From assembly GCA_002722175.1 (NCBI GenBank), contig PBKU01000038.1, positions 1 to 64,000 on the forward strand: DNA of 64,000 nt. Direction: 5' to 3'. The DNA comes from Magnetovibrio sp. Its GTDB lineage: Bacteria; Pseudomonadota; Alphaproteobacteria; Rhodospirillales; Casp-alpha2. Under the pieces are notes generated by a model. The model saw only the letters and a list, made by a program, of their open reading frames with translations. It searched no databases and had not been told where the DNA came from. Each line of letters starts with the position of its first letter. Positions within the stretch are counted from its first letter, which is position 1. Below, in pieces: positions 42,344 through 51,200 of the stretch. A program made the translations under genes and the position numbers.

Positions 42344-42991
42344 CTATTTCCTTTTTGCCCGTTCTAACAGCCTGATTGTAGCGCTTAAGATTCTTTCTAC
42401 TAATGCATTTACACCCTCTGGGTTAGGGTGGATCCCGTCAGCCTGGTTTAATGATGGTACAGCAGCTATCCCTTCAAGAAAAAACGGATAAAACTCCACA
42501 TCAAATTCCTTCGCCAACTGCGGAAATACACTGTTGAATCTGCCCCCGTATTCCTTTCCTAAGTTGGGAGGAGCCTTGGCACCACATAAAAGCACCGGGA
42601 TCCCTCGTTTGCGAAATTTTTCAAGGATTATTCTTAAATTTTGATAAGTTAATTCTGGATCAAGACCTCGCAAACCGTCGTTAGCGCCAAGAGCCACAAC
42701 TAGTGCATGGGGATTTTTTTTCAAAATCCAGTTTAATCTTTCCTTCCCGCCTGCAGTGGTATCTCCTGAAACACCTGCATTCAGAACTTGAACGCTATAC
42801 CCAAGAGCCTTCAATGAAGCCTCCAAGCGCTTTGGAAAGGAATCTTCCTTGGCTAAACCATAGCCCGCTACCAAACTATCACCAAGAATACTTAGTCGTA
42901 TCTCATCAGCTTCAACAGGCACCACGATTGAAAAATCAAAGACAATTACGAAGATAATAGCTCGGAAGCAGTTGACAAAGTTTGTCAACAT
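42344..42991 (-). CDS. tesA: TesA-like SGNH-hydrolase (arylesterase/lysophospholipase)
   Basis: A 215-residue secreted SGNH hydrolase with an N-terminal signal peptide (residues 1 to about 28, cleavage near VEA). All blocks are present: LGDSLVAGYG (nucleophile Ser39), NAGVSGDT (Gly oxyanion), LGANDGLRG (Asn104) and DGIHPN (Asp185, His188). It should hydrolyse esters, thioesters or lysophospholipids in the periplasm. ATG at 42991 follows AGGAGA. It is divergent from an ABC ATPase-permease pair, the same arrangement as tesA/ybbA-ybbP in E. coli. A perfect 19-bp palindrome spans codons 1-7. Confidence 0.9.
   Translation of the reverse strand: MLTNFVNCFRAIIFVIVFDFSIVVPVEADEIRLSILGDSLVAGYGLAKEDSFPKRLEASLKALGYSVQVLNAGVSGDTTAGGKERLNWILKKNPHALVVALGANDGLRGLDPELTYQNLRIILEKFRKRGIPVLLCGAKAPPNLGKEYGGRFNSVFPQLAKEFDVEFYPFFLEGIAAVPSLNQADGIHPNPEGVNALVERILSATIRLLERAKRK
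42971..42989. promoter_or_regulatory. Perfect 19-bp palindrome over the tesA start
   Basis: GTTGACAAA-G-TTTGTCAAC is an exact 9-1-9 dyad that begins inside the tesA ATG codon region and covers its first seven codons. It lies 85 bases from the ybbA ATG in the divergent region. A one-base centre is ideal for a dimeric repressor and unsuited to an RNA hairpin unless several pairs open. Regulator unknown. Confidence 0.5.
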
Positions 42992-43073
42992 CTTAAGTCT
43001 CCTGACAGTTAGCTTAACAAAAGGAATTTAATGGCTGAACCAAGAACTGCAAGGAAACATACCAATTAGTATT

Positions 43074-43754
43074 ATGCTCAAAAATGTAAGTCTTACTCTT
43101 AGGACTGAAACGGCCAAAGTTGATATATTAAAAAACATTAATTTTCAGATTGCCACGGGCGAAACGGTTGGCATTGTCGGCCCGTCAGGTTCAGGGAAAA
43201 CCTCATTACTTATGGTTTTAGCAGGATTGGAACCCGTATCGAAAGGGCACATTACGGTTGAAGAAATTACACTTGATAGACTTAAAGAAGACGAACGTTC
43301 TCTTTTTCGGCGAGACCATATCGGTTTTGTATTTCAGGATTTTCATTTAATTCCAACCATGACAGCGATTGAAAACGTTGCCGTACCATTAGAAATTGCA
43401 TCCCAAGACTCCCCATTTTCAAAAGCTGAGCTTGCCCTAAAAGCCGCTAATATGGGACATCGAACAAATCACTATCCCGGAGAACTCTCTGGCGGAGAAC
43501 AACAACGTGTCGCTTTAGCAAGGGCCATTGCCTTAAAGCCGAAAATTCTTCTAGCCGATGAACCAACTGGCAATCTTGATGCTAAAACCGGCTCGCAAAT
43601 AATGGATATTGTGTTTGATTTAAACAAAAAATATGGAACTACGATTGTGCTAGTAACTCATGACAATCAATTAGCAATCCGGTGCCGTCGGCAGATCCTC
43701 TTGCAAGATGGTCAAATCAAGAGAAACAAGGTTAATGCAGTCATACATCCGTAG
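43074..43754 (+). CDS. ybbA: YbbA/LolD-like ABC ATPase
   Basis: A 226-residue MacB/LolD-class ATPase: Walker A GPSGSGKTS, Q-loop FVFQDFHLIPTMTAIENV, signature LSGGEQQRVALARAIA, Walker B ILLADEPTGNLD and H-loop LVTHD. It partners the large FtsX-type permease whose gene overlaps its 3' end by 20 bases. Such type VII systems use mechanical movement of the periplasmic part rather than transport through the membrane. ATG at 43074 has only a distant AAGGAA. The divergent tesA matches the E. coli tesA-ybbA-ybbP neighbourhood, from which the symbol is taken; the biological role is not settled in the family. Confidence 0.87.
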   Translation: MLKNVSLTLRTETAKVDILKNINFQIATGETVGIVGPSGSGKTSLLMVLAGLEPVSKGHITVEEITLDRLKEDERSLFRRDHIGFVFQDFHLIPTMTAIENVAVPLEIASQDSPFSKAELALKAANMGHRTNHYPGELSGGEQQRVALARAIALKPKILLADEPTGNLDAKTGSQIMDIVFDLNKKYGTTIVLVTHDNQLAIRCRRQILLQDGQIKRNKVNAVIHP

Positions 43755-46272
43755 AACCTCTTTTATTTGGAACTTTGCACTTCGAGATCTTCGTGGTTGT
43801 CATAGGCGCTTCGCACTTTTTCTGATGTCGCTAGCACTTGGTGTTTTCGCTATTGCGGCGGTGGAAACGTTATCTCATTCAATTGTAAAAGGATTGCACT
43901 CTGATGCTGGTCTATTGCTCGGTGGGGATGTTGAGGTAAGACTTGCTCAGCGACCTGCAACAGCAAGACAATTAGAATTTCTAAAGTCACAATCCAATTC
44001 AATCTCAAGAACGGTCGAAATGAGGACGATGGCCATCCCACCCAGATCTTCGGTTCGCCCCACGCTCATTTCATTAAAAGCTGTTGATTCTAATTACCCA
44101 CTTTATGGTGCACTGAAAACAGAACCTCCAGTTGAATTGCCGAATTTGCTTGGAAAAAAAAATAATGTTTGGGGTACAGTAGTTGATCCAATACTGATGA
44201 AAAAACTAGGAGCCAGGATCGGTATAACCATAAAAGTCGGGGATGCTGCTTTTGAAATCAGGGGAATCATAATTAAAGAGCCTGATAAAGCAGGGAACCT
44301 GATACAGTTCGGCCCACGTTTCATGATCTCAATCGACGCCCTTAATGATACTGGCCTTATCTTACCCGGAAGCCAGATAAAATATTTCTATCGCCTACTT
44401 CTAAAGTCCCAAGACACCAAAAGCCAATTTAAAGACCGAATAGAAACTCTTCATCCAACTGCGGGATGGCGAGTCAGAGATACCAGGGACGCGGTGCCAG
44501 GCGTAAAACGTTTTGTCGATCGTATGACATTATTTCTAGATTTTGTTGGTCTCACCATTCTGCTGGTAGGGGGTGTAGGTGTATCCGTTGGGGTTAGAGC
44601 ATACTTAGAAACAAAAATTCATACGATTGCAATGCTTAAGTGCCTAGGGACACATAATTCGGCAATTTTTGCGATCTACTTAATACAAGTCCTTATAATG
44701 GCATTTGTCGCAATCTTGTTCGGTGTAATAATGGGGTGGCTCATTCCCCAGGTTTCGGTAAATTTGCTAGAATCCTTATTACCCGTTAAACCAGTTCTAG
44801 GAGTTTACGCAGGTCCGCTTTTCCTAGCTTCGATATTTGGCTTCATTACGTCAGCAACATTCGCTTTGTGGCCTATTGGTCAAGCTCACGATATAAGCCC
44901 AGCACAATTATTTCGCAGCAAAAAGACACCGCTCGCTAATTCCCCGCCATTTTCGTATCTTATGGCAGTTTTCCTCGGCGTTTTATCACTAATCTTAATA
45001 ATTCTTCTTGAAACTAAGGAAACTAGTTTCGCCTGGTGGTTTATAGGCGGTGTCGTATCAACGTTTCTCATATTAAATGCGAGTTCAATAGCCATAAAAG
45101 TGGCAGCTAGAAATCTTAATTTCAGAAATCCACTTCTTAGATTAGCGACAACTAACTTACATCGACCAAATTCACCAATCCGCGTAGTCATGCTATCCCT
45201 CGGTCTTGGTTTATCAGTATTGCTTTCAGTTGTTTTAATTGAAGGCAATCTGACAAAGATTGTCACCGACCGACAGCCAGGCGATGCTCCAGCGTTTTTT
45301 TTTATTGATATACAACCGTCTCAAACCGAAAAGTTTGATCAAACAATCCAGAAAATTAAACATGTTAAACGCTTAGAGAAAGCAGCTAGTGTTCGTGGGC
45401 GCATTGTTCGTATTGGAGGAAAGCCGATAGCCGACGTTTATATTTCTCCTGATTCAGAATGGGCCGTTCGAAGCGATCGTGCCTTAACATATGCTGCGCA
45501 ACCAGCCACCGAAACGAAAATAGTACAAGGAAACTGGTGGCCAGAAAATTATTCAGGGCCACCCCTTATCTCCCTTGATGCTAACCTGGCAAAAGGCTTT
45601 GGTATAGACGTTGGAGACACAATAACCTTTAACATACTGGGGCAGGAAATTACAGCTAAAGTAAAAAACTTACGTGAAATTGACTGGAAAACGTTACGTT
45701 TTAACTTTGCAATTATCTTTGCTCCAGGAACGCTAGAAGATACGCCGCATAGCTACATAGCAGCGGTGCATGCATCTAAAGAAACAGAGTTAGAGATAGA
45801 ACAGGCTATAATGAAACAGTTTTCTAATGTTTCAATCATACGCGTCCGCGAAGCTTTAAGTGAGGCCGAACGAATTTTAAGTGGCCTTGGTCTGGGGCTT
45901 AAAAGCTTGGCTTTTGCAACCTTAATTGCTGGAATTCTGGTATTAGCAGGAACATTTGCAGCTTCCCAAAGCCAGAAAATTCATGACGCAACAATTCTAA
46001 AAGTTTTTGGAGCAACGAGGCTACGCATAACAACTATCTTCCTACTAGAGTATGGTTTATTAGCCATAATAACCTGCTTTATAGCCGTCATTATTAGTGT
46101 AACAGTAAGCTGGGCCGTAACTACATTTTTGTTCCATTCGAAATGGCAATGGATTCCCGAATACGTAATTTACACGACCATTCCTGCAATAGCCTTTACC
46201 ATGGGTATTGGTATGATGGGAACGCTGAGGGCATTAAGCCAGAAAGTAACCCCATATCTACGGAACAATTAG
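43735..46272 (+). CDS. YbbP-like FtsX-family ABC permease
   Basis: An 845-residue permease with the ten-helix YbbP layout: one N-terminal helix (FALFLMSLALGVFAIAAVETL), a large periplasmic domain (about 45-255), three helices with an FtsX domain (LFLDFVGLTILLVGGVGVSV onward, to about 400), a linker pair of helices, a second periplasmic domain (about 500-725) and a last FtsX domain ending PYLRNN. The conserved FtsX loop TKIHTIAMLKCLGTHNSAIF and its copy HDATILKVFGATRLRI are both visible. The frame begins 9 codons earlier, but ATG at 43735 has AAGG four bases upstream and overlaps ybbA by 20 bases, so it is chosen. Confidence 0.88.
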   Translation: MQSYIRRTSFIWNFALRDLRGCHRRFALFLMSLALGVFAIAAVETLSHSIVKGLHSDAGLLLGGDVEVRLAQRPATARQLEFLKSQSNSISRTVEMRTMAIPPRSSVRPTLISLKAVDSNYPLYGALKTEPPVELPNLLGKKNNVWGTVVDPILMKKLGARIGITIKVGDAAFEIRGIIIKEPDKAGNLIQFGPRFMISIDALNDTGLILPGSQIKYFYRLLLKSQDTKSQFKDRIETLHPTAGWRVRDTRDAVPGVKRFVDRMTLFLDFVGLTILLVGGVGVSVGVRAYLETKIHTIAMLKCLGTHNSAIFAIYLIQVLIMAFVAILFGVIMGWLIPQVSVNLLESLLPVKPVLGVYAGPLFLASIFGFITSATFALWPIGQAHDISPAQLFRSKKTPLANSPPFSYLMAVFLGVLSLILIILLETKETSFAWWFIGGVVSTFLILNASSIAIKVAARNLNFRNPLLRLATTNLHRPNSPIRVVMLSLGLGLSVLLSVVLIEGNLTKIVTDRQPGDAPAFFFIDIQPSQTEKFDQTIQKIKHVKRLEKAASVRGRIVRIGGKPIADVYISPDSEWAVRSDRALTYAAQPATETKIVQGNWWPENYSGPPLISLDANLAKGFGIDVGDTITFNILGQEITAKVKNLREIDWKTLRFNFAIIFAPGTLEDTPHSYIAAVHASKETELEIEQAIMKQFSNVSIIRVREALSEAERILSGLGLGLKSLAFATLIAGILVLAGTFAASQSQKIHDATILKVFGATRLRITTIFLLEYGLLAIITCFIAVIISVTVSWAVTTFLFHSKWQWIPEYVIYTTIPAIAFTMGIGMMGTLRALSQKVTPYLRNN

Positions 46273-46409
46273 CCCGCAAAACAATAAGTTTTAGAGGCCA
46301 ATATTTTCTATTTTTGCCTATCCATCTCTTTTTTAGTGCTAATCTAGAAATATTTATTATTATAGCCTTATTTGCCTTTCTATGATGAGATATAAATTTG
46401 AGAATTGTA

Positions 46410-47153
46410 ATGACTGGCACCTCCAAGACAGCCTTAATAACTGGATCTGGAAAAAATATCGGGCGCGCTGTTGCGCTTCGCCTAGCAGCGGATGGCTTCA
46501 ACATTGTACTAAATGGTTCAAGAGACAGAAACGCCTGTGAAGCTGTGGCTGCTGAAGTGAAAGAACTTGATGTTGATGTAATAGTCGCCATGGGTGATGT
46601 TGGTAGAATTGAAGATTGCGAAAAAATCGTAAAGATATCTATTGGACACTTTAAATCCATTGATGTGCTGGTTAACAATGCAGCAATAAGGCCATCATCA
46701 TTGTTCTTGGAAATGGACCTTGCGGAGTGGAAACGTGTTTTAGATGTAGATCTAAATGCAGCTTTCTGGCTTGCAAAAGGATTCGTTCCTGGGATGCTCA
46801 ATAATGGGTGGGGACGTATTATCAACTTCGCGGGAATGAACGCAATTCATGGTTATAATGGCCGTGCCCACGTATCTGTGGCTAAACACGGCGCCTGGGG
46901 GCTGGTAAAAGCTTTGGGTAAAGAGTTTGGGCCTAAAGGGATTACGGCTAATATCATTTCACCCGGCCCAATTAAAGGAGAATACCTTGACCCAGAAGAA
47001 ATCGCTCACCTAGAACATATGAAGCAAAAAGTACCAATAGGGCGACTTGGAGATACGGCCGAGATTGCCGAGATGGTCTCTTTACTTTCTTCCCAAAAAG
47101 GCAGCTACATAAACGGTCAGCTTATCCAAATAAACGGGGGTGCAGAAACATAA
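46410..47153 (+). CDS. SDR-family protein with catalytic Ser and Tyr replaced
   Basis: A 247-residue classical short-chain dehydrogenase by fold: NAD(P) loop TGSGKNIG (11-18), VNNAAIRP, NAAFWLAKGF, and the C-terminal ISPGPIKGEY and YINGQLIQINGGAET. The catalytic site is abnormal. The Ser position in INFAGMNA is Gly142 and the Tyr of YxxxK is Val155, while Lys159 is kept (HVSVAKHG). Ordinary hydride-transfer catalysis is thus doubtful; it may use another acid, bind a ligand, or form a subfamily with different chemistry. ATG at 46410 is preferred over a TTG at 46398. It follows ybbP by 137 bases on the same strand and converges on the phosphoribosyltransferase gene. Confidence 0.83.
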   Translation: MTGTSKTALITGSGKNIGRAVALRLAADGFNIVLNGSRDRNACEAVAAEVKELDVDVIVAMGDVGRIEDCEKIVKISIGHFKSIDVLVNNAAIRPSSLFLEMDLAEWKRVLDVDLNAAFWLAKGFVPGMLNNGWGRIINFAGMNAIHGYNGRAHVSVAKHGAWGLVKALGKEFGPKGITANIISPGPIKGEYLDPEEIAHLEHMKQKVPIGRLGDTAEIAEMVSLLSSQKGSYINGQLIQINGGAET

Positions 47154-47188
47154 GTGAATCTTTGCATCTGAGTCTAGTATTACGAAAC

Positions 47189-47746
47189 TTAATCGCCCTT
47201 TTCTTCTCCCAACGCTAACGGTTTGCTTTTCAAAACTTCTTCCCGTGACAACCCATCAAGCTCATGAGGAAATACTAACCAATCGTTGGTCTTGTGAATA
47301 AAGTAATCCGGATAGAAGTCAACTTTTCGCTTATCTGGCTTAAAATACACGGTTGCCACACGAATAATTTCAGGCGTATTCTTCCGTGACAATGCTGTGA
47401 TTCGCTCTAGAACAGCCTGAATTGACCGTCCAGTATCAAAAACATCATCAACTACTAAAAGGGAGTTCTCGGCATTGACATTTTCAACGATATAATGGAG
47501 ACCATGAACACGAATGTCTTCCCTCTGCTGCTCAATCGCTTCATAGGAAGATGTACGGATTGAAATATGATCTGATGGAAAGCCGTGGTAATGTAGGAGT
47601 TCCTGCACAGCAATTCCTACCGGGGTCCCACCACGCCAAATACCAATAATAAAATCTGGATGGAACCCATCTTGAATAATTTTTAAACCCAGTCGAAACG
47701 AATCATCCATCAAACCTTGGGGTGTTACATAAATCTTATCAACCAT
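47189..47746 (-). CDS. Purine-type phosphoribosyltransferase
   Basis: A 185-residue type I phosphoribosyltransferase. The PRPP loop LLVVDDVFDTGRSIQ is canonical, and the pyrophosphate-loop region GIWRGGTPVGIAV is present. The closest common annotation is xanthine or hypoxanthine phosphoribosyltransferase, which converts a free base and PRPP to the nucleotide. A TTG at 47782 would add 12 residues; ATG at 47746 is preferred. It is divergent from the purine-catabolism operon, so base salvage and base degradation genes share a 182-base control region. The base specificity cannot be read from sequence. Confidence 0.82.
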   Translation of the reverse strand: MVDKIYVTPQGLMDDSFRLGLKIIQDGFHPDFIIGIWRGGTPVGIAVQELLHYHGFPSDHISIRTSSYEAIEQQREDIRVHGLHYIVENVNAENSLLVVDDVFDTGRSIQAVLERITALSRKNTPEIIRVATVYFKPDKRKVDFYPDYFIHKTNDWLVFPHELDGLSREEVLKSKPLALGEEKGD

Positions 47747-47928
47747 GTGCCAGTCTACCTTTCTTATTACAGTTCCACCCAATTGATTGCATTGCTACAA
47801 ATAACTATTGATAATCCACCTTAAGTAAAGAGCTTAAATCGAAACGAGAGAGCTATAGCCATTGGAGTATTTCAACAGACTGAAAAGATAGGGTAAACTG
47901 AGCTAATTGAAAAAATTATGAGGATGCG

Positions 47929-48282
47929 ATGGGAAAACTAACTACCCATGTACTTGACACTTCGGCGGGGAAACCGGCAAGTGGAATTCATGTTGAACTT
48001 TTAAAACTTAAGGGCAAGGAAAAGATTAAGGTCACTCACATCAAGACTAACAGTGATGGTCGCTGCGACACCCCATTAATCAGTGGCGATGACTTTTTGC
48101 CGGGTGAATATGAGTTGGTCTTTCATGTGGGAGCATTCTTTGAACGTACTAATAAATCGGAAATAGCACCAGAATTTCTCAACTTTGTTCCCGTTCGTTT
48201 TAATATAGTGGATTGCAACGAAAACTATCATGTACCATTATTAATTTCACCGTTTGGGTACACAACTTACCGCGGGAGCTGA
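47929..48282 (+). CDS. uraH: 5-Hydroxyisourate hydrolase (transthyretin-related)
   Basis: A 117-residue homotetrameric hydrolase that opens 5-hydroxyisourate to OHCU after urate oxidation. The signature LTTHVLDTSAGKPASG (His7), the Arg in SDGRCDTPL (Arg45), NYHVPLLISPFGYTTYRGS (His101) and the C-terminal YRGS are all intact; YRGS separates the enzyme from transthyretin. No signal peptide, so cytoplasmic. ATG at 47929 has GAGGA upstream. It is the first gene of the purine operon, 11 bases before the dehydrogenase start. Confidence 0.95.
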   Translation: MGKLTTHVLDTSAGKPASGIHVELLKLKGKEKIKVTHIKTNSDGRCDTPLISGDDFLPGEYELVFHVGAFFERTNKSEIAPEFLNFVPVRFNIVDCNENYHVPLLISPFGYTTYRGS

Positions 48283-48293
48283 TATTAAGCAGA

Positions 48294-51200
48294 ATGCATG
48301 ATTTTATCACAATTCGATTGAATGGAAAAATCCGAAAAATTCAGAATATTTCGCCCACACTGACCCTTCTGAATTACCTGCGCAATAATAGAGCTCTTTG
48401 CGGCACTAAGGAAGGTTGTGCAGAGGGTGACTGCGGAGCCTGTACAGTTGTCGTTGCCGATATCCAAAAAAATGCACCCCGTTACCGGGCATTGAACGCA
48501 TGTATATTGTTTGTCTCCATGCTGGATGGAAAGTCAATAACCACTGTTGAACATCTAAAAACCCAAAATGGAGAACTTCACCCGGTACAAAAGGTGCTAG
48601 TCGAAACGCATGGGTCTCAGTGCGGATTCTGCACCCCTGGTTTCATAATGTCGATGTATGCCCAGTTTTTGTCAGAAAACATGACAGAGGAAGAGGCTGC
48701 CGCACCAGATATCCTTGCTGGCAATTTATGCCGATGCACCGGTTACGGCCCTATAATTGAAGCATTTTCTAAAATCCACACTTTGTCACAGTCTGCATTA
48801 GAAGCTAGACAAATTAAGGACCAGGCAAAATGGCTAGCCACCTATGCTCATCCTAGGACAATTCACCTTTCGCATAAAAACCAGCAGTTTTTTTCCCCCA
48901 AGAGCTTAAATGATCTTTTTGATTATTTTGCAAATAGACCTAATTCAATATTGCTTGCAGGTGCAACTGATATCGGTTTATGGGTCACCAAACAGCATCG
49001 AGAAATCGGCTCAATAATCTACCTTGATCGTATTGGGAAATTAAAAAAAATTCATAAAACTTCAAAAAATCTCATTCTAGGTTCAGGTGTCACGTACACA
49101 GAAGCCTTACCAGTGATTAAAAAATTCTTTCCTGACCTAGGTGAATTGATTCGCCGGATCGGTGCCGCACAGGTGCGGAATATTGGAACAATTGGTGGTA
49201 ACATAGCAAACGCTTCTCCTATCGGCGACATGCTACCCGCTTTAATTAGCCTCGGGACCACCCTGCGCCTGAGAAAGAAAGATAAACAAAGGTCCATCCC
49301 AATTGAAGATTATTTTTTAAGCTACGAAAAACAAGACATAAGACCCAAAGAAATACTAGAGACCATAGATATACCTATTCCATCAAAAAATTCTATATTT
49401 TCTTGTTACAAGATAAGCAAGCGTTTCGACCAAGATATTTCTGCTGTTTGTGGAAGTTTCAACATTCAGATTCAGGACGGCACTGTGGCAGACGCAAGGA
49501 TAGCTTTTGGCGGCATGGCTTCAATCCCTAAACGCGCTTTCACCGTTGAAACAAAATTAAAAAACAAGCCATTGTCAGAAGAAATTTTTGTTAGGGCGGC
49601 TTCTAGCTTGGCAAAAGACTTTACCCCAATAACAGACATGAGAGCTACCGCTGGATATCGGATGAAAGCTGCAAAGAATCTTTTTTCCAAGTTTATTAAA
49701 GAAACTTCAGAAACGAAAAAACTTCTTCGCCTAGTCGGCCGAGGTGCCGTCTTCGACCAGCAAATCTATCAGCATCAGACATGGAACGGGCACCAACCTG
49801 CAAAAACAATTACCGGTGGTATTAGTTCACCACAACACCACGAAAGCAGTCAAAAGCATGTGACTGGCGAGGCTATCTTCGTTGATGATATTCCGACACC
49901 AAAGAAAACGCTCGAAGTTTTTATTGCAATAAGCAACAAAGCCCATGCAAAAATTCGACGAATGGACTTAGATAAAGTCAACAAAACACCTGGGGTAGTG
50001 TCCGTGTTATCTGCCCAGGATATTCCGGGGATAAATGATGTAAGCCCAATTATGGGCGATGACCCCTTATTCGCACATGATTTGGTTGAATATGCTGGGC
50101 AGCCACTTTTTGCAGTTGCTGCTAATACTTTTGAAACAGCTAGAAAAGCGGCGTCTCTGGCTGATATCGATTATGAGATCATACCTCCTGTTCTGACCAT
50201 TGACCAGGCAATGCATGAAAAAAACTTTCTTGAACCGCCAAAAATGATTTCACGCGGAAACGCAAAGTTGGCGATTGCGTCTGCAGCCCACCAGCTTAAA
50301 GGGCAGCTCTATATTGGAGGACAAGAACATTTTTATCTAGAAGGCCAAGTTGCGCTTGCTGTTCCCGGAGAAGATAAAGATGTTACCGTGCACTGCTCAA
50401 CACAGCATCCAACTGAAATTCAGCATACTGTCGCAAAGGTACTAGCAACACCGAATCATTCCGTAACGGTTGAAGTGCGCCGAATGGGCGGTGGATTTGG
50501 TGGGAAGGAAAGTAATGGTAATTTGCCTGCAGCCGTTGCCGCACTCGCAGCAAAGAAGACCGGCCTAGCTGCTAAAGTCAGATTCGATCGTGATCAAGAT
50601 ATGATTGTTACGGGAAAACGTCATGACTTCCGAATTTCCTACAATGTTGGATTCAACAAATCAGGGGTTATAAAAGGAATAATTTTTGATCAGGCAGCTC
50701 GTTGTGGGAGATCATACGATTTATCGGTTCCAATCTGTAACCGGGCAATGTTTCATGCGGATAATGCTTATTATCTTCCCAATGTTCGCATTACCTCATA
50801 TCGCTGCAAAACCAATACTGTATCGAACACGGCATTCCGAGGGTTTGGTGGGCCACAGGGCATGCTTGGCATCGAACGGGTCATTGAAAAAATCGCCCAT
50901 TACCTGAAAATCGATCCCTTAGAGGTCCGAAAAGCAAATTTCTATGACTCGCACGACATGATTGGTGAACGGTCTATCACACCATATGAAATGAGAGTTG
51001 AAGACAGCGTAATAAAAAAAATTGTTGCCGAACTCCGAAAAACTGCCTGCTACGACGAGAGACGGAAAGAAATTTTCGAGTGGAACCAAAACAACAGCGT
51101 ACTAAAGCGCGGGATTTCACTAACCCCCGTAAAATTTGGAATTTGGTTCACCCTTACGTTCTTAAATCAGGCCGGTGCTTTGATCCACATCTATAATGAT

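Noticed and set aside
46196-46825. 209-codon minus-strand frame across the ybbP end and SDR start
   Set aside because: It spans two unrelated well-supported genes on the other strand and is rich in Ser/Thr/Ile as expected of a shadow frame.
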